DNA of 25,822 nt, from assembly GCA_964383905.1 (NCBI GenBank), contig CAYLJO010000076.1:1-25822 (forward strand). Reading direction: 5' to 3'. The DNA comes from CAYLJO01 sp964383905. GTDB taxonomy: Bacteria > Acidobacteriota > Blastocatellia > Pyrinomonadales > Pyrinomonadaceae. Positions 13,985 to 22,078 of the stretch are shown one piece after another. The notes beneath the pieces are model-generated. The model was not told where the DNA came from, did not search any database, and saw only the letters and a list, made by a program, of their open reading frames with translations. A program made the position numbers and the translations under genes. Within the stretch, counting starts at the first letter, position 1; the number at the start of each line of letters is the position of its first letter.

Positions 13985-15184
13985 CTAGCGCGGGATCGGA
14001 ACCTTCGCCAGATCGCGTTCAATCGCCTGTAGCTTGGCCGCACTTAGACTGTCCGGGGCGAACTGAGAGATCTGCCGCAGGCTGAGCTGACGAGCAAAAT
14101 CGGGGATCTTGTTCAAAAATTCCTGACCCAGTTGATTGACCAGCACTGCCTTCGCATCCGTGTGAGCCAGGAGTTCGCCCACCGGCTGATCCACCGAAAA
14201 CGGTGCCCCCGGTTTTCTGGGGGCCGCGGGAGCGGACGCCTTCTGTGCTGCGGCGACGATTGCCGGGTCGGGCGTGAGCAGCCCGCGCCCGCGCAGCCAC
14301 GCTTCCAGGAGCATCGGCCAAAGGTCGAGCGCCGGGTCACCCAGCCCGAGGCCGCTGCCGTGCCTGCCTTTGGCGAAGAGGTGCATCTCTGCGGGCACCC
14401 CGGCCGCGCGCAGTGCGTGGTAGAACGTGACGCTCGCTTCGACCGGCACCAGCTCGTCGTCAGTTGTGTGGTAGATGAAGGCCGGCGGCGTCTGCGCGCT
14501 GACATGGGCTTCGGGGGAATATTGCTTGAAAGACTTGCACTTCTCCGGCTCGATCTTCAAGGCCGAGCAGTAGTTCAGAATGCCATTCCGGTCGGGCTTC
14601 ATCGCGTTCAGCCACGGGTAGCCCAAGATGATGAAATCGGGGCGACTGCTGACTCGCTCAACCGCGTCTGGTGAGTCCGGCTGCCCCCCGTCGAACATCG
14701 TGCCGGCGGATGCGGTGAGATGTCCGCCCGCGGAGAACCCCATCATGCCGACGCGGTCGGGGGCGACGCCGAACTCTTTGGAGCGCGAGCGCACCAGACG
14801 GATCGCGCGGCGCGCGTCGGTGAGCGGGGTCGGATACAGGTAGTTGCGCCCGAGACGGTATTTGAGGACGAATGCCATGACGCCCCTTGAAGTGAACCAG
14901 TCGGCGACTTGCCGCCCTTCGAGGTTCGCGGCCAGCCCGAGGTAGGCCCCGCCCGGGGCGATGATTACCGCCGTGCCGTTTCCGGTTCCGGGCTGCGGGC
15001 GGAAAATCGTGAGGGTCGGAACGTCGGCCTGTCCATTGCCCAACGCTCCGGGAGCGGCCCTCTCCCACAGCGGGAACGTGGCTATACCTAAAAAACTATC
15101 CGGCGCAGGTAGATCGGCGCTCTGGGAGTCGGCGACACCCGCCAGCGCGAAGAGTAAGCAGATTGTTGCAGCTATTGATTTCAT
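13985..15184 (-). CDS. exported alpha/beta-hydrolase, acetyl-xylan-esterase-like
   Basis: A 399-aa serine esterase with a signal peptide (MKSIAATICLLFALAGVADS). The oxyanion segment is APGGAY (~76-81), the nucleophile Ser151 is in GFSAGGH, the acid is Asp242/243 in TTDDELVPVEAS, and His275 is in KGRHGSG, so the triad is complete. This is the BD-FAE/carbohydrate-esterase type that removes acetyl or feruloyl groups from plant polysaccharides. A ~55-residue C-terminal appendage (AVLVNQLGQEFLNKIP...LSLRQISQFAPDSLSAAKLQAIERDL) follows a Pro/Ala linker; this short module is seen at the end of several carbohydrate-active enzymes. GGAGGG precedes the ATG. It is the only intact member of a locus of glycosidase and aldolase remnants. 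Confidence 0.85.
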   Translation of the reverse strand: MKSIAATICLLFALAGVADSQSADLPAPDSFLGIATFPLWERAAPGALGNGQADVPTLTIFRPQPGTGNGTAVIIAPGGAYLGLAANLEGRQVADWFTSRGVMAFVLKYRLGRNYLYPTPLTDARRAIRLVRSRSKEFGVAPDRVGMMGFSAGGHLTASAGTMFDGGQPDSPDAVERVSSRPDFIILGYPWLNAMKPDRNGILNYCSALKIEPEKCKSFKQYSPEAHVSAQTPPAFIYHTTDDELVPVEASVTFYHALRAAGVPAEMHLFAKGRHGSGLGLGDPALDLWPMLLEAWLRGRGLLTPDPAIVAAAQKASAPAAPRKPGAPFSVDQPVGELLAHTDAKAVLVNQLGQEFLNKIPDFARQLSLRQISQFAPDSLSAAKLQAIERDLAKVPIPR

Positions 15185-15229
15185 AAACCCTCCGACGTGG
15201 GACGGTGGCCTGCTTCTGAGTCAGTGCGA

Positions 15230-15454
15230 TCAGCCGGGCAGCTTGTGCTCGCCGTCAATCCGGAGGCCGGCCTCGAGGCCGGGCTGCCCCGCCTCCGGCT
15301 GGCCGCCCCCGACGTGAATTCGGTACGCGCCGGCCGAGACGAGCCGCTCCCCGTCCTGGTTGAGCCAGCCGGGGTCGCGCGCCTCGAGCGTGAAGCGCAC
15401 GCGCTCGGTCGCACCCCCCGCGATGGGAGCGAGATATCTGCGAGTGTAGGTCAT
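15230..15454 (-). pseudogene. C-terminal remnant of a GH3 beta-glucosidase (Fn3-like domain)
   Basis: 74 codons encode the end of the fibronectin-III-like domain that closes family 3 glycoside hydrolases. The diagnostic run is 'GGATERVRFTLEARDPGWLN', then QDGERLVSAGAYRIHVGGGQP and a final strand. The active-site domains (~650 aa) are missing and the preceding 70 bp do not continue the fold. A good ribosome-binding site (GAGAGGGA) happens to precede the ATG at 15454, so a free domain could be translated, but a decayed gene end is the simpler reading. It lies 45 bp upstream of the esterase. Confidence 0.7.
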
Positions 15455-15524
15455 ACAGATCCCTCTCCCTTTGCGTCAGTCCCCGGGAGCCGGGGTTTGA
15501 TCCCACCGGAGCTTCAACCCGGGG

Positions 15525-15756
15525 CTACCGAGTGATCTGAAACTTCGCCTGAAGGGTAGCTGTCGAGTCCCCGCCGACCCACACGTCGAAGGTCGCAGGT
15601 TCCAGCACCCAGGCCTTCGCAGCCGCGCTCCAGTAGGTCAGCTCCGACTTCCCAAGCGGTCACGAACAAGAGCGAGCCGACCTTGCTCTCGCGGATGCCC
15701 GGCTCCATCATCTCGGGCCTCATGAGCTGGCCGAAGTAGAAGAGCTGATTGAGCTG
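15525..15756 (-). pseudogene. GH3 beta-glucosidase scar: N-terminal piece joined to C-terminal tail
   Basis: From 15756 down, one frame reads QLNQLFYFGQLMRPEMMEPG, then IRESKVGSLLFVT, the conserved N-terminal segment of BglX-type GH3 enzymes. Near 15650 the similarity jumps, with a +1 frame change, to GKSELTYWSAAAKAWVLEPA, then TFDVWVGGDSTATLQAKFQIT and a stop at 15525, which is the very C-terminus of the same family. So some 600-650 internal codons are gone. A TGA directly precedes the N-terminal piece. It is a deletion remnant that lacks the catalytic domains. It sits between the VOC gene and the second GH3 remnant. Confidence 0.72.
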
Positions 15757-15788
15757 TCACCAGAGTAGCCGCAACCGCGTGCGGCCTC

Positions 15789-16703
15789 TTATTTCATCGT
15801 GAAAGGCTCCATCAGTTCCGTACGGGTGCCGTCAGGGTCAAACATATTCAACTGCCAGCGCCGGTTCCGGCCCACTTGCGGAGCGCGGACCGAAGCCGGG
15901 TCGCGCCCGGCCGGACGCTGCCGGATAGTGTCCAAAGCCTTTTGGATATCCGGCACCTGCAAGGCGAGATGATGGAGGGTGCCTAAGCGCCGGCGATCGA
16001 CCTTACCCGTGACCAGCATGTATTCCAGATAATCCGTGCCTTCGGGCACCTTCATATTGATCCAGTTGAGGACGCCCTCGGTGGCCCCGCCGCGCCAGAT
16101 TTCTGAAAACCCCAGAATGTCTTGATAGAACCGGTCGGCGGCGGCCGGATCAGGTACGGTGAGGCCGACATGAAGGATCCGATCCGATATTCTCTGCGCT
16201 GAAAGGTATCTCCCCACGGCCTTCATGTGCATCGAGTCCGGCATGTATTGTACAAATTCCACCGGATGCCCGAACGGGTCTCTTACGCTCATCACGAGAT
16301 TACCGGCCCGACCCTTCTCCACCCGGGCCGGAACTTTGACGCCCTTTTCCTCCAGATAATTACGCAGTCCCCTGAGATCTGTTGTTTCCAGCGCGATGTG
16401 TAAGAGGCGATCCTCTTTTTCGGGAGGCAGGCCGGGGTAGATCTCTATATACTGCCGGTCGTTAACCTTAAAATTGGTCCATAAGAGGGTGCCGTCGTCT
16501 TTGGAGAGCTGAAAGGCCTCCTGATAACCGAGTAATTCTCCGTAGTAGGAGCGTGCCTTCGCCATATCACTTACCTGAAAAGCGACATGGGCAATGCCGA
16601 CAATGGGTGGCCTGCCGGCGACCGCGGCAGAATTAGCAGGTAAGATCAACGCGTAAACAACCGTCAGAAAAATCAGCCTGGGAATTCCTAATGCCTGTCG
16701 CAT
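15789..16703 (-). CDS. exported protein with two VOC (glyoxalase/dioxygenase-fold) domains
   Basis: A 304-aa protein. ATG 16703 (or 16706) follows GGGAGAA and opens a signal peptide (MRQALGIPRLIFLTVVYALILPANSAAVAG). Two vicinal-oxygen-chelate modules follow. Module 1 spans ~34-155 with H39 (IAHVAF), H102 (LHIALE) and E149 (PVEFVQY). Module 2 spans ~175-300 with H178 (ILHVGL), H244/245 (TLHHLAL) and E296 (RTELMEP). Both thus keep a possible 2-His-1-Glu metal site, as in extradiol dioxygenases and related enzymes. Periplasmic location is unusual for VOC enzymes. The reaction cannot be told from sequence. It begins 94 bp after the stop of the ThDP enzyme gene. Confidence 0.8.
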   Translation of the reverse strand: MRQALGIPRLIFLTVVYALILPANSAAVAGRPPIVGIAHVAFQVSDMAKARSYYGELLGYQEAFQLSKDDGTLLWTNFKVNDRQYIEIYPGLPPEKEDRLLHIALETTDLRGLRNYLEEKGVKVPARVEKGRAGNLVMSVRDPFGHPVEFVQYMPDSMHMKAVGRYLSAQRISDRILHVGLTVPDPAAADRFYQDILGFSEIWRGGATEGVLNWINMKVPEGTDYLEYMLVTGKVDRRRLGTLHHLALQVPDIQKALDTIRQRPAGRDPASVRAPQVGRNRRWQLNMFDPDGTRTELMEPFTMK

Positions 16704-16796
16704 CATTTCTCCCGCCAAAAGATAGATCCGTGCAGAAGAGAGCACGAGCGCCGCCTGCCGCTCGCTCACGTGATGAGGAAGAGATGGGTCAAAAGA

Positions 16797-18551
16797 TTAA
16801 ACGACCTCGCGCACCTTGTCCTTGACGATAGTCTTGATAATTTCCCAGCGATCCTTTTCACCTCTTGCCAACGCTTCGGCGAAATGAATGGCCTGCTTCA
16901 TGTCGACCTTGCCGGGCATCGGCGGCTCGTAGGGATCAACCACTGCTTGCACCACAGCCGGACCGTCGTGAGCGAGGGCATCACGGAGCACGGCCTCTGC
17001 CTGTCCGGGCTCTTCGATTGTATAGCCGCCCGCACCGCACGCTTTGGCACAGGCGGCAAAATCGATCGGTTGCAACTCGACTCCAAACTGCGGGTTCCCT
17101 TCCAGGACCATCTGTTCCCACTTGATCATACCCAGCAGGTTGTTCTTGATGATAATGACCTTAACCGGGAGGTTGTACTTCACCAGGGTCGCGACCTCGC
17201 CCATCAACATGGTGAAACCACCGTCCCCGGTAATGCATACCACCTGGCGCCCCGGGTAAGCCACGGCCGCCCCGATGCTATACGGCAATGCATTGGCCAT
17301 GGATGCCAGCGTGCCCGAGACAGAGAACAGCATTCGATCCCGTATCTCGATGTAGCGGGCCGCCCAGGTCGTAATGGTGCCGCTATCGGCGGAGACAATG
17401 GCATCACTATCAAGGAGCCTATTCAGATGATAGGTAACAACCTGTGGCTTCATCGGCATATCGGTGCGGGTGCCTCGCTCCTCCATCAACCAGTTCCACT
17501 CCTTCATGCGTTCCTGCGCCTTTTCGAGGAAGCTGCGATCCTCTTTCCGGTTGATCAAAGGCAGAAGGGCACTGAGTACGCCCCGGCAGTCCCCGACTAG
17601 GCCCACATCGGCCGTGTACCTCAGGCCGACCCTGGCCGGATCGATATCGATCTGAACCGTCCTGGCCTGGCCCGGCTTCGGGTAAAACTCCAGGTACGGG
17701 AAGCTGCTGCCGGCGATAATCAATGTGTCGCACTCTGCCAACGCCTCCTGCGAGGGGGCCGTGCCGAGCAGCCCGATGCCGCCGGTGGTATAGGAGCTGT
17801 CGTCAGGAACGACCGCCTTGCCGAGCAGCGGCTTGACCACCGGCCCGGCGACTTTTTCTGCCAACTGCAGAACTTCATCCCGGCTGTTGAGGCACCCAGC
17901 CCCCGCCAGAATCGCCACTTTTGATCCCCGGTTAATGATGCCGGCGGCATCCCTGAGAAGGTCCTGAGGCGGCAGGGGGAAGGCCGCGCCGTAGGTGTCA
18001 GCACTGTGCCCCTTGATGTTAGCGGGCGAGCGCTCTTCGTCGCGTGCGGTCCAGTCTTGGATGTCTTTCGGGATGGTGATGTGGGCCACCGAGCGCCTGG
18101 CCAGCGCCGTCTTAACCGCCTCATCGATGACATTTTCGACGTGGGCAGGGCCCATCACGCGCTGGTTATAGACGGCCACATCCATGAACAGCTTATCCAG
18201 GTCGACGTCCTGCTGGTAGTTGGTGCCGATCAAGTCATGAAAGGTATGTCCCGTAATGGCCAGCACCGGCTGACCGTCACATTTGGCGTCGTAAAGGCCA
18301 TTCAGCAGGTGAATACCTCCGGGTCCTGAAGTCGCCAGGCAGACGCCCAGGCGCCGGGCGTATTTGGCGTAGCCACACGCGGCAAAAGCGGCGGCCTCTT
18401 CGTGGCGCACCTGGATAAACCTAATCTCGTCCTGACGCACCCGCAGGGCTTCAAAGATGCCGTTAACGCCGTCTCCGGGGAGTCCGAAAATAGTATCTAC
18501 GCCCCAGGCGATCAATCGTTGGATCAGTATGTCGGCTACTGTTTTTGCCAT
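16797..18551 (-). CDS. ThDP-dependent enzyme, PoxB-like (pyruvate oxidase/dehydrogenase quinone type)
   Basis: A 584-aa member of the acetolactate synthase/pyruvate oxidase family. ATG 18551 is chosen over 18608 because AGGAGAAGGA lies just before it. Glu51 in RHEEAAAFAACGYAK is the family's cofactor-activating glutamate. The central domain contains 'ILAGAGCLNSRDEVLQLAE' (nucleotide-fold, FAD-type). The ThDP motif is GDGGF...NN (VVCITGDGGFTMLMGEVATL, then ...IIIKNN) at about residues 432-462. The end 'VVDPYEPPMPGKVDMKQAI' resembles PoxB more than acetolactate synthase. Likely reaction: oxidative decarboxylation of a 2-oxo acid such as pyruvate, with electrons to quinone. The identity of substrate and acceptor is inferred. 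Confidence 0.82.
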   Translation of the reverse strand: MAKTVADILIQRLIAWGVDTIFGLPGDGVNGIFEALRVRQDEIRFIQVRHEEAAAFAACGYAKYARRLGVCLATSGPGGIHLLNGLYDAKCDGQPVLAITGHTFHDLIGTNYQQDVDLDKLFMDVAVYNQRVMGPAHVENVIDEAVKTALARRSVAHITIPKDIQDWTARDEERSPANIKGHSADTYGAAFPLPPQDLLRDAAGIINRGSKVAILAGAGCLNSRDEVLQLAEKVAGPVVKPLLGKAVVPDDSSYTTGGIGLLGTAPSQEALAECDTLIIAGSSFPYLEFYPKPGQARTVQIDIDPARVGLRYTADVGLVGDCRGVLSALLPLINRKEDRSFLEKAQERMKEWNWLMEERGTRTDMPMKPQVVTYHLNRLLDSDAIVSADSGTITTWAARYIEIRDRMLFSVSGTLASMANALPYSIGAAVAYPGRQVVCITGDGGFTMLMGEVATLVKYNLPVKVIIIKNNLLGMIKWEQMVLEGNPQFGVELQPIDFAACAKACGAGGYTIEEPGQAEAVLRDALAHDGPAVVQAVVDPYEPPMPGKVDMKQAIHFAEALARGEKDRWEIIKTIVKDKVREVV

Positions 18552-18844
18552 CGTTCCTTCTCCTGAATAGTCTCTCCGAAGCGCACTTATTCTCCTCGAA
18601 TCGGGCAAGCCGTGTGGTCAAGTCTGCTTGCGGTCCCGATCAACATAAAGGGAACGTCGAGAGATGTGTGGAAGAAAATACACCTTTCACCCTGACCCGC
18701 TGATGAAGAAAGTATGAAGATTTTGTGAGGAATCCGATGCCCCAAAACGGGGTCACACCCCCAGGGCCGGTGAGGCCGGAGTTAAATAGCGTTGAAGCTG
18801 TGGCTGAAAAATCCTCACCTGTTTTCATTCATCATTCGGGAGAG

Positions 18845-18873
18845 TTGTGTATATACGTCGAGACGCATAAGAT
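18845..18873 (+). promoter_or_regulatory. candidate sigma-70 promoter for GH1-like gene
   Basis: TTGTGT (18845-18850) and TAAGAT (18868-18873) are 17 bp apart, matching 4 of 6 bases in each box. It is ~110 bp upstream of the GH1-like start. This is a pattern match only. Confidence 0.3.
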
Positions 18874-18932
18874 TGAATTATGATGTCGGGTTGACGCGCG
18901 TGATCGGGTTGATGAAAAAATTTGTGTCTGTA

Positions 18933-18950
18933 GGGCGCGCGGGCGCGCCC
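18933..18950 (+). promoter_or_regulatory. GC-only leader hairpin
   Basis: GGGCGCG and CGCGCCC form a perfect 7-bp stem with a 4-nt loop, 36 bp upstream of the GH1-like start. In the transcript it would be very stable and could stall polymerase or protect the mRNA end. Confidence 0.4.
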
Positions 18951-18986
18951 TTGAATAATCGAGTACGGGAGGGTAGCAGATCGTAG

Positions 18987-20276
18987 ATGAAGCAGCGCAA
19001 GCCGCAGGGAAAGCAGCGGAGGGGTCCGGAGAAGAAGCAGAAGAAGGAGCAGGAGCAGGAGTTAGGCCATACGATCCGGCGCTTTATGTTTGCGACCGGG
19101 ATCGAGAACAGCTACCCGACCATTGCGCTGCCGGGCGGTCAAATTAAGCGTGTGGACGAGATGGAAAAGACCGGCCACTACCGCCGCTGGCATGAGGACT
19201 TCCGCCTCGTTAGAGAACTCGGCATTGATTACCTGCGGTACGGCCCGCCCTATTACTCGACACACTTAGGGCCCGGTAAATACGACTGGAGTTTCGCCGA
19301 CGAAACCTTCAGGGCGCTCTATAAGTTGAAGATCGACCCGATCGTCGATCTGTGTCACTTCGGCGTGCCGGACTGGATCGAGAACTTTCAGAACCCGGAA
19401 TGGCCCCCACTGTTCGCAGAATACGCGCGCGCTTTTGCTAAGCGCTACCCCTGGACGCACCTTTACACCCCGGTTAACGAGATCTTCATTACGGCGATGT
19501 TCTCGGCGCAGTATGGCTGGTGGAACGAGCGGCTGAAGGGTGACGAGAGCTTCGTGGTCGCGCTCAAGCACTTGTGCCGGGCGAATACGCTGGCGATGCA
19601 TGCGATTCTTGAGGTTCAGCCGAAAGCGATCTTCATCCAGAGCGAATCGTCCGAGTATTTCCACTCCGAGAATCCGGACTGTGAGCCACGGGCCAGTTTT
19701 CTGAATGAGAAAAGATTTTTATCGCTGGACCTGACGTACGGCCATTCGCTCGACGTCAAGATGTACGAATACCTGCTCGACCACGGGATGAGCAGGGAGG
19801 AGTATCACTGGTTTCGGGAGAACCACGTGAAGACTCGCTGCGTGATGGGTACGGACTATTATGTCACGAATGAACATCTGGTTCATCCGGACGGGACCAC
19901 TTCCCCGTCGGGTGAGATCTTCGGCTACTACGTGATTACCCACCAGTATTTCAACCGCTACCGCCTGCCGGTGATGCACACGGAGACGAATCTGCTGGAC
20001 GCCGACCAAGCGCCGCAGTGGCTCAGGAAAGAGTGGGCGAATATGCATCGTCTCAAGCAGGACGGCGTGCCGATCATCGGCTTTACCTGGTACAGCCTGC
20101 AGGACCAGGTGGATTGGGACACGGCGCTGCGGGAGGACGCGGGGCGCGTGAATCCGGCCGGCCTTTGCGACCTCAACCGAAAGCTTCATCCGGTCGGGGA
20201 GGCTTACCGTCAACTCATCGCCGAGTGGCGGGATATTCTGCCGACGGAGAGCTCTAGCCTGAGCCTCTGCTACTAA
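18987..20276 (+). CDS. GH1-like glycoside hydrolase
   Basis: A 429-aa TIM-barrel protein of the family 1 glycosylhydrolase type. The catalytic acid/base is Glu165 in TPVNEIF (canonical T-x-NEP, with Pro replaced by Ile), and the nucleophile is Glu333 in HTETNL (canonical TENG). Supporting segments: RYGPPYYSTHLGPGKYDW, DLCHFGVPDW, GFTWYSLQDQVDWD. The first ~27 residues are a Lys/Arg/Gln/Glu-rich tail with no signal peptide. A shorter start at Met34 (19086) would remove it, and the ribosome-binding site for 18987 is distant, so the start is uncertain. The altered active-site motifs suggest a specificity distinct from ordinary beta-glucosidases. It is followed 117 bp later by an SDR gene, probably in one unit. 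Confidence 0.8.
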   Translation: MKQRKPQGKQRRGPEKKQKKEQEQELGHTIRRFMFATGIENSYPTIALPGGQIKRVDEMEKTGHYRRWHEDFRLVRELGIDYLRYGPPYYSTHLGPGKYDWSFADETFRALYKLKIDPIVDLCHFGVPDWIENFQNPEWPPLFAEYARAFAKRYPWTHLYTPVNEIFITAMFSAQYGWWNERLKGDESFVVALKHLCRANTLAMHAILEVQPKAIFIQSESSEYFHSENPDCEPRASFLNEKRFLSLDLTYGHSLDVKMYEYLLDHGMSREEYHWFRENHVKTRCVMGTDYYVTNEHLVHPDGTTSPSGEIFGYYVITHQYFNRYRLPVMHTETNLLDADQAPQWLRKEWANMHRLKQDGVPIIGFTWYSLQDQVDWDTALREDAGRVNPAGLCDLNRKLHPVGEAYRQLIAEWRDILPTESSSLSLCY

Positions 20277-20393
20277 AGGGGGAATGGCTTGAAGCTTGGC
20301 GTCAGCTTTTGACACCCGCCCGGGCCTTGAAAATGTTTGTCTTGAGCTGATTAACGGGGCGGAAAATTTCCGCCGTTCCAAGGAGGACACGGT

Positions 20394-21125
20394 ATGCGAT
20401 TTACGGATAAGGTTTGTCTGGTGACGGGGGGCGGGTCGGGGATCGGGCGGGCGGCGTGCAAGCGATTCGCGGCCGAAGGCGGCAAGGTCGTCGTGGTGGA
20501 CTTAAATGAGGATCACGGTAATCAGACGGTTAAGGCGATAACGGATGCGGGCGGCCAGGCGATCTTAGCCCAAGCCGACGTCTCGGACTCGGCGGAAGTT
20601 CAGGCGGCGGTGAAAGCGGCGGTTGAAAAATGGGGCAAGATCAACGTCATGGTTAACGACGCCGCGATGATGACCTTCAAGCCTATCGTGGAGCTTCCGG
20701 ACGAGGATTGGGATCGGGTATTGGCCGTTAATCTTCGATCCGTCTTCCTGTTCTGTAAATACGGCGTGCCGCACATGCCGGCGGGCGGCGCGATCGTCAA
20801 CATCAGTTCGGTCCATGCTCATGAGACGACCCAATCGGTCGTCCCGTACGCATCGTCGAAGGGCGGCATGGAAGCATTCACACGTGGGTTTAGCGAAGAA
20901 CTGGCGAGTAAGAAAATACGGATTAACAGCGTCGCCCCGGGCGCGGTTGCCACTCCGATGCTCTGGAACAATCCGAACGTCAAAAGTGGTAAGGAGAAGA
21001 TCCGGGGTGCGATCGGCAAGCCGGAAGACATTGCCGCCGCGGTCTGCTTCCTGGCAGCCGATGAGGCGCGCTTTATCACGGGCACGACGCTCGTAGTAGA
21101 CGGCGGCAGGCTCGACATCCTCTAG
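20394..21125 (+). CDS. short-chain dehydrogenase/reductase (SDR)
   Basis: A 243-aa classical SDR. The nucleotide motif is TGGGSGIG (11-18), Asp36 at the end of strand 2 (VVVVDLN) suggests NAD over NADP, and the ADVS segment is at 61-64. The catalytic residues are Ser138/139 (NISSV), Tyr152 and Lys156 (YASSK), and the PGAVATPM loop follows at about 187-194. The usual NNAG is NDAA here, an uncommon variant. GGAGG at 7 bp makes the start firm. Close to the 3-oxoacyl-reductase/sugar-dehydrogenase group; the substrate is unknown. Its position after a glycosidase suggests oxidation of a released sugar or aglycone, which is inference. Confidence 0.88.
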   Translation: MRFTDKVCLVTGGGSGIGRAACKRFAAEGGKVVVVDLNEDHGNQTVKAITDAGGQAILAQADVSDSAEVQAAVKAAVEKWGKINVMVNDAAMMTFKPIVELPDEDWDRVLAVNLRSVFLFCKYGVPHMPAGGAIVNISSVHAHETTQSVVPYASSKGGMEAFTRGFSEELASKKIRINSVAPGAVATPMLWNNPNVKSGKEKIRGAIGKPEDIAAAVCFLAADEARFITGTTLVVDGGRLDIL

Positions 21126-21432
21126 GGACTCGGCATGGAGTAAGAGAACAGCTCTCATCTGAACATGGGGGCAGGTTTCTTCCTACGATTGGGGCAACCT
21201 CCATCCGCCCGTTCGAGAACGGCTCTAAGAGGTATTCAATGTGGAACCGACCAGAGCATATCTCACTTGGATGTATGGGAGGAGGCGATGTTCACCGCAG
21301 AGGGCACAGAGGTTCACAGAGGAAAAGCTTAAGGGATTCAGGAGAGATGGTAGCAGCCCCCTGCCGATTAATGATGACTCCGCCATACCTGCTATCGCAA
21401 ACCGCTCTAGAGAGCGTCCGGTCGGCTCTCGC
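21126..21432. other. intergenic stretch with a dispersed-repeat copy
   Basis: About 300 bp without a convincing gene. The only recognisable element is the CACAGAGG-type repeat at 21291-21328. Confidence 0.45.
21291..21328 (+). repeat. short purine-rich interspersed repeat (copy 1)
   Basis: TTCACCGCAGAGGGCACAGA continues with GGTTCACAGAGGAAAA. A related copy occurs at 23867-23910. Repeats of the type (ACCGC)AGAGG-N-CACAGAGG are familiar from intergenic regions of several environmental phyla, including Acidobacteria. They are non-coding and of unknown function. Confidence 0.5.
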
Positions 21433-21796
21433 TCACGGAAGGCAGCGCCCCACTGCTTTCAGTAGCCGATCGATATCGGGCTTTGATACGTATGCCTGTG
21501 CGCCGGCGCAAAAGCCCTCTTTCCTGTCAGACTCGTACACGGCCCCCGAATAGAAGATGATCGGCGTCCGAGGGCCAACTTATGAATCCTCCGGCATAGG
21601 TCAAGCCCACTTCCGTCGGTAAACCGATTGTCGAGGATATACAGGTCAAAACTGTCTCTCCCGACTAGACCGAGCGCATCACTAAGGCTGCCCGCCGTAC
21701 TGACCTGATAGCCGGCTTCCCTAGTAGAGCGCTCAGTATGAAACAGGTATCATCGTGGCCATCGACACAGAGGATACGGGGTTTTCTGGGTGTCAT
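21433..21796 (-). pseudogene. receiver-domain (REC) pseudogene with two single-base deletions
   Basis: From ATG 21796 the frame reads MTPRKPRILCVDGHDDTCFI, then LSALL. After one lost base near 21720 it continues EAGYQVSTAGSLSDALGLVG, then RDSFDLYILDNRFTDGSGLD and LCRRIHKLAL. After a second lost base near 21570 it reads TPIIFYSGAVYESDRKEGFC, then AGAQAYVSKPDIDRLLKAVG and a stop at 21433. Restoring the two bases gives a full ~121-residue receiver with the phosphoacceptor Asp (YILDNR), Ser (FYSGA) and Lys (VSKP) intact. It is closest to the REC protein at 895-1275 (DLYxL....DGSGxxLCRxI, GAQxYxSKP). Sequencing or assembly error could also cause the frameshifts. Confidence 0.78.
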
Positions 21797-22078
21797 GGAG
21801 TAATTCTCTGAACAAAGACGGACTAAAGCATATGATATAAGGCGGGTCTGTCCGCTCCCGTACATTGACTTGAACAGATATGGTAGCAATACTGCCATCG
21901 CCTCCGCAGGGCTTGACTTTTTATGATGCCACTGCACTATGAATATATGTCCTTGCGGGGCGCCGGCCGTAACTGTTGACGCCAGCTCGCACCTGGAGCA
22001 TAGATTAGAAGAATTATAATAACTTTCCGGCGGCGAGACGCTCTTGGATGGAGAAGGAAAAAGAGGAGAATTTGTTCT
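21797..22078. other. leader region of the response regulator gene
   Basis: No gene is supported here. The stretch is AT-rich towards its right end and carries the candidate -10 box listed below. Confidence 0.4.
22015..22020 (+). promoter_or_regulatory. candidate -10 box (TATAAT)
   Basis: A perfect TATAAT lies 58 bp upstream of the response regulator start. The matching -35 is poor (CCTGGA at 17 bp). A TTGACG at 21976-21981 is too far for standard spacing. Confidence 0.3.

Larger units (their letters stand above)
18552..18986. other. divergent intergenic region with promoter and hairpin signals
   Basis: These 435 bp separate the divergent PoxB-like and GH1-like genes. No gene is supported. 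It contains a small GCCCC-AAAAC-GGGGT dyad near 18740, a GGCCGGTGAGGCCGG repeat near 18764, a candidate plus-strand promoter, and the GC hairpin at 18933-18950. Confidence 0.45.

Noticed and set aside
13985..14674. Additional frames on both strands over the esterase gene
   Set aside because: Shadows; the complete Ser-Asp-His triad identifies the real frame.
15514..15723. 69-codon minus-strand ORF as an independent gene
   Set aside because: Only its first third matches GH3; the rest is the out-of-frame reading of the GH3 tail, so it was folded into the pseudogene at 15525-15756.
18640..18986. Small open frames in the divergent intergenic region
   Set aside because: No ribosome-binding sites or conserved features; they overlap promoter and hairpin signals.
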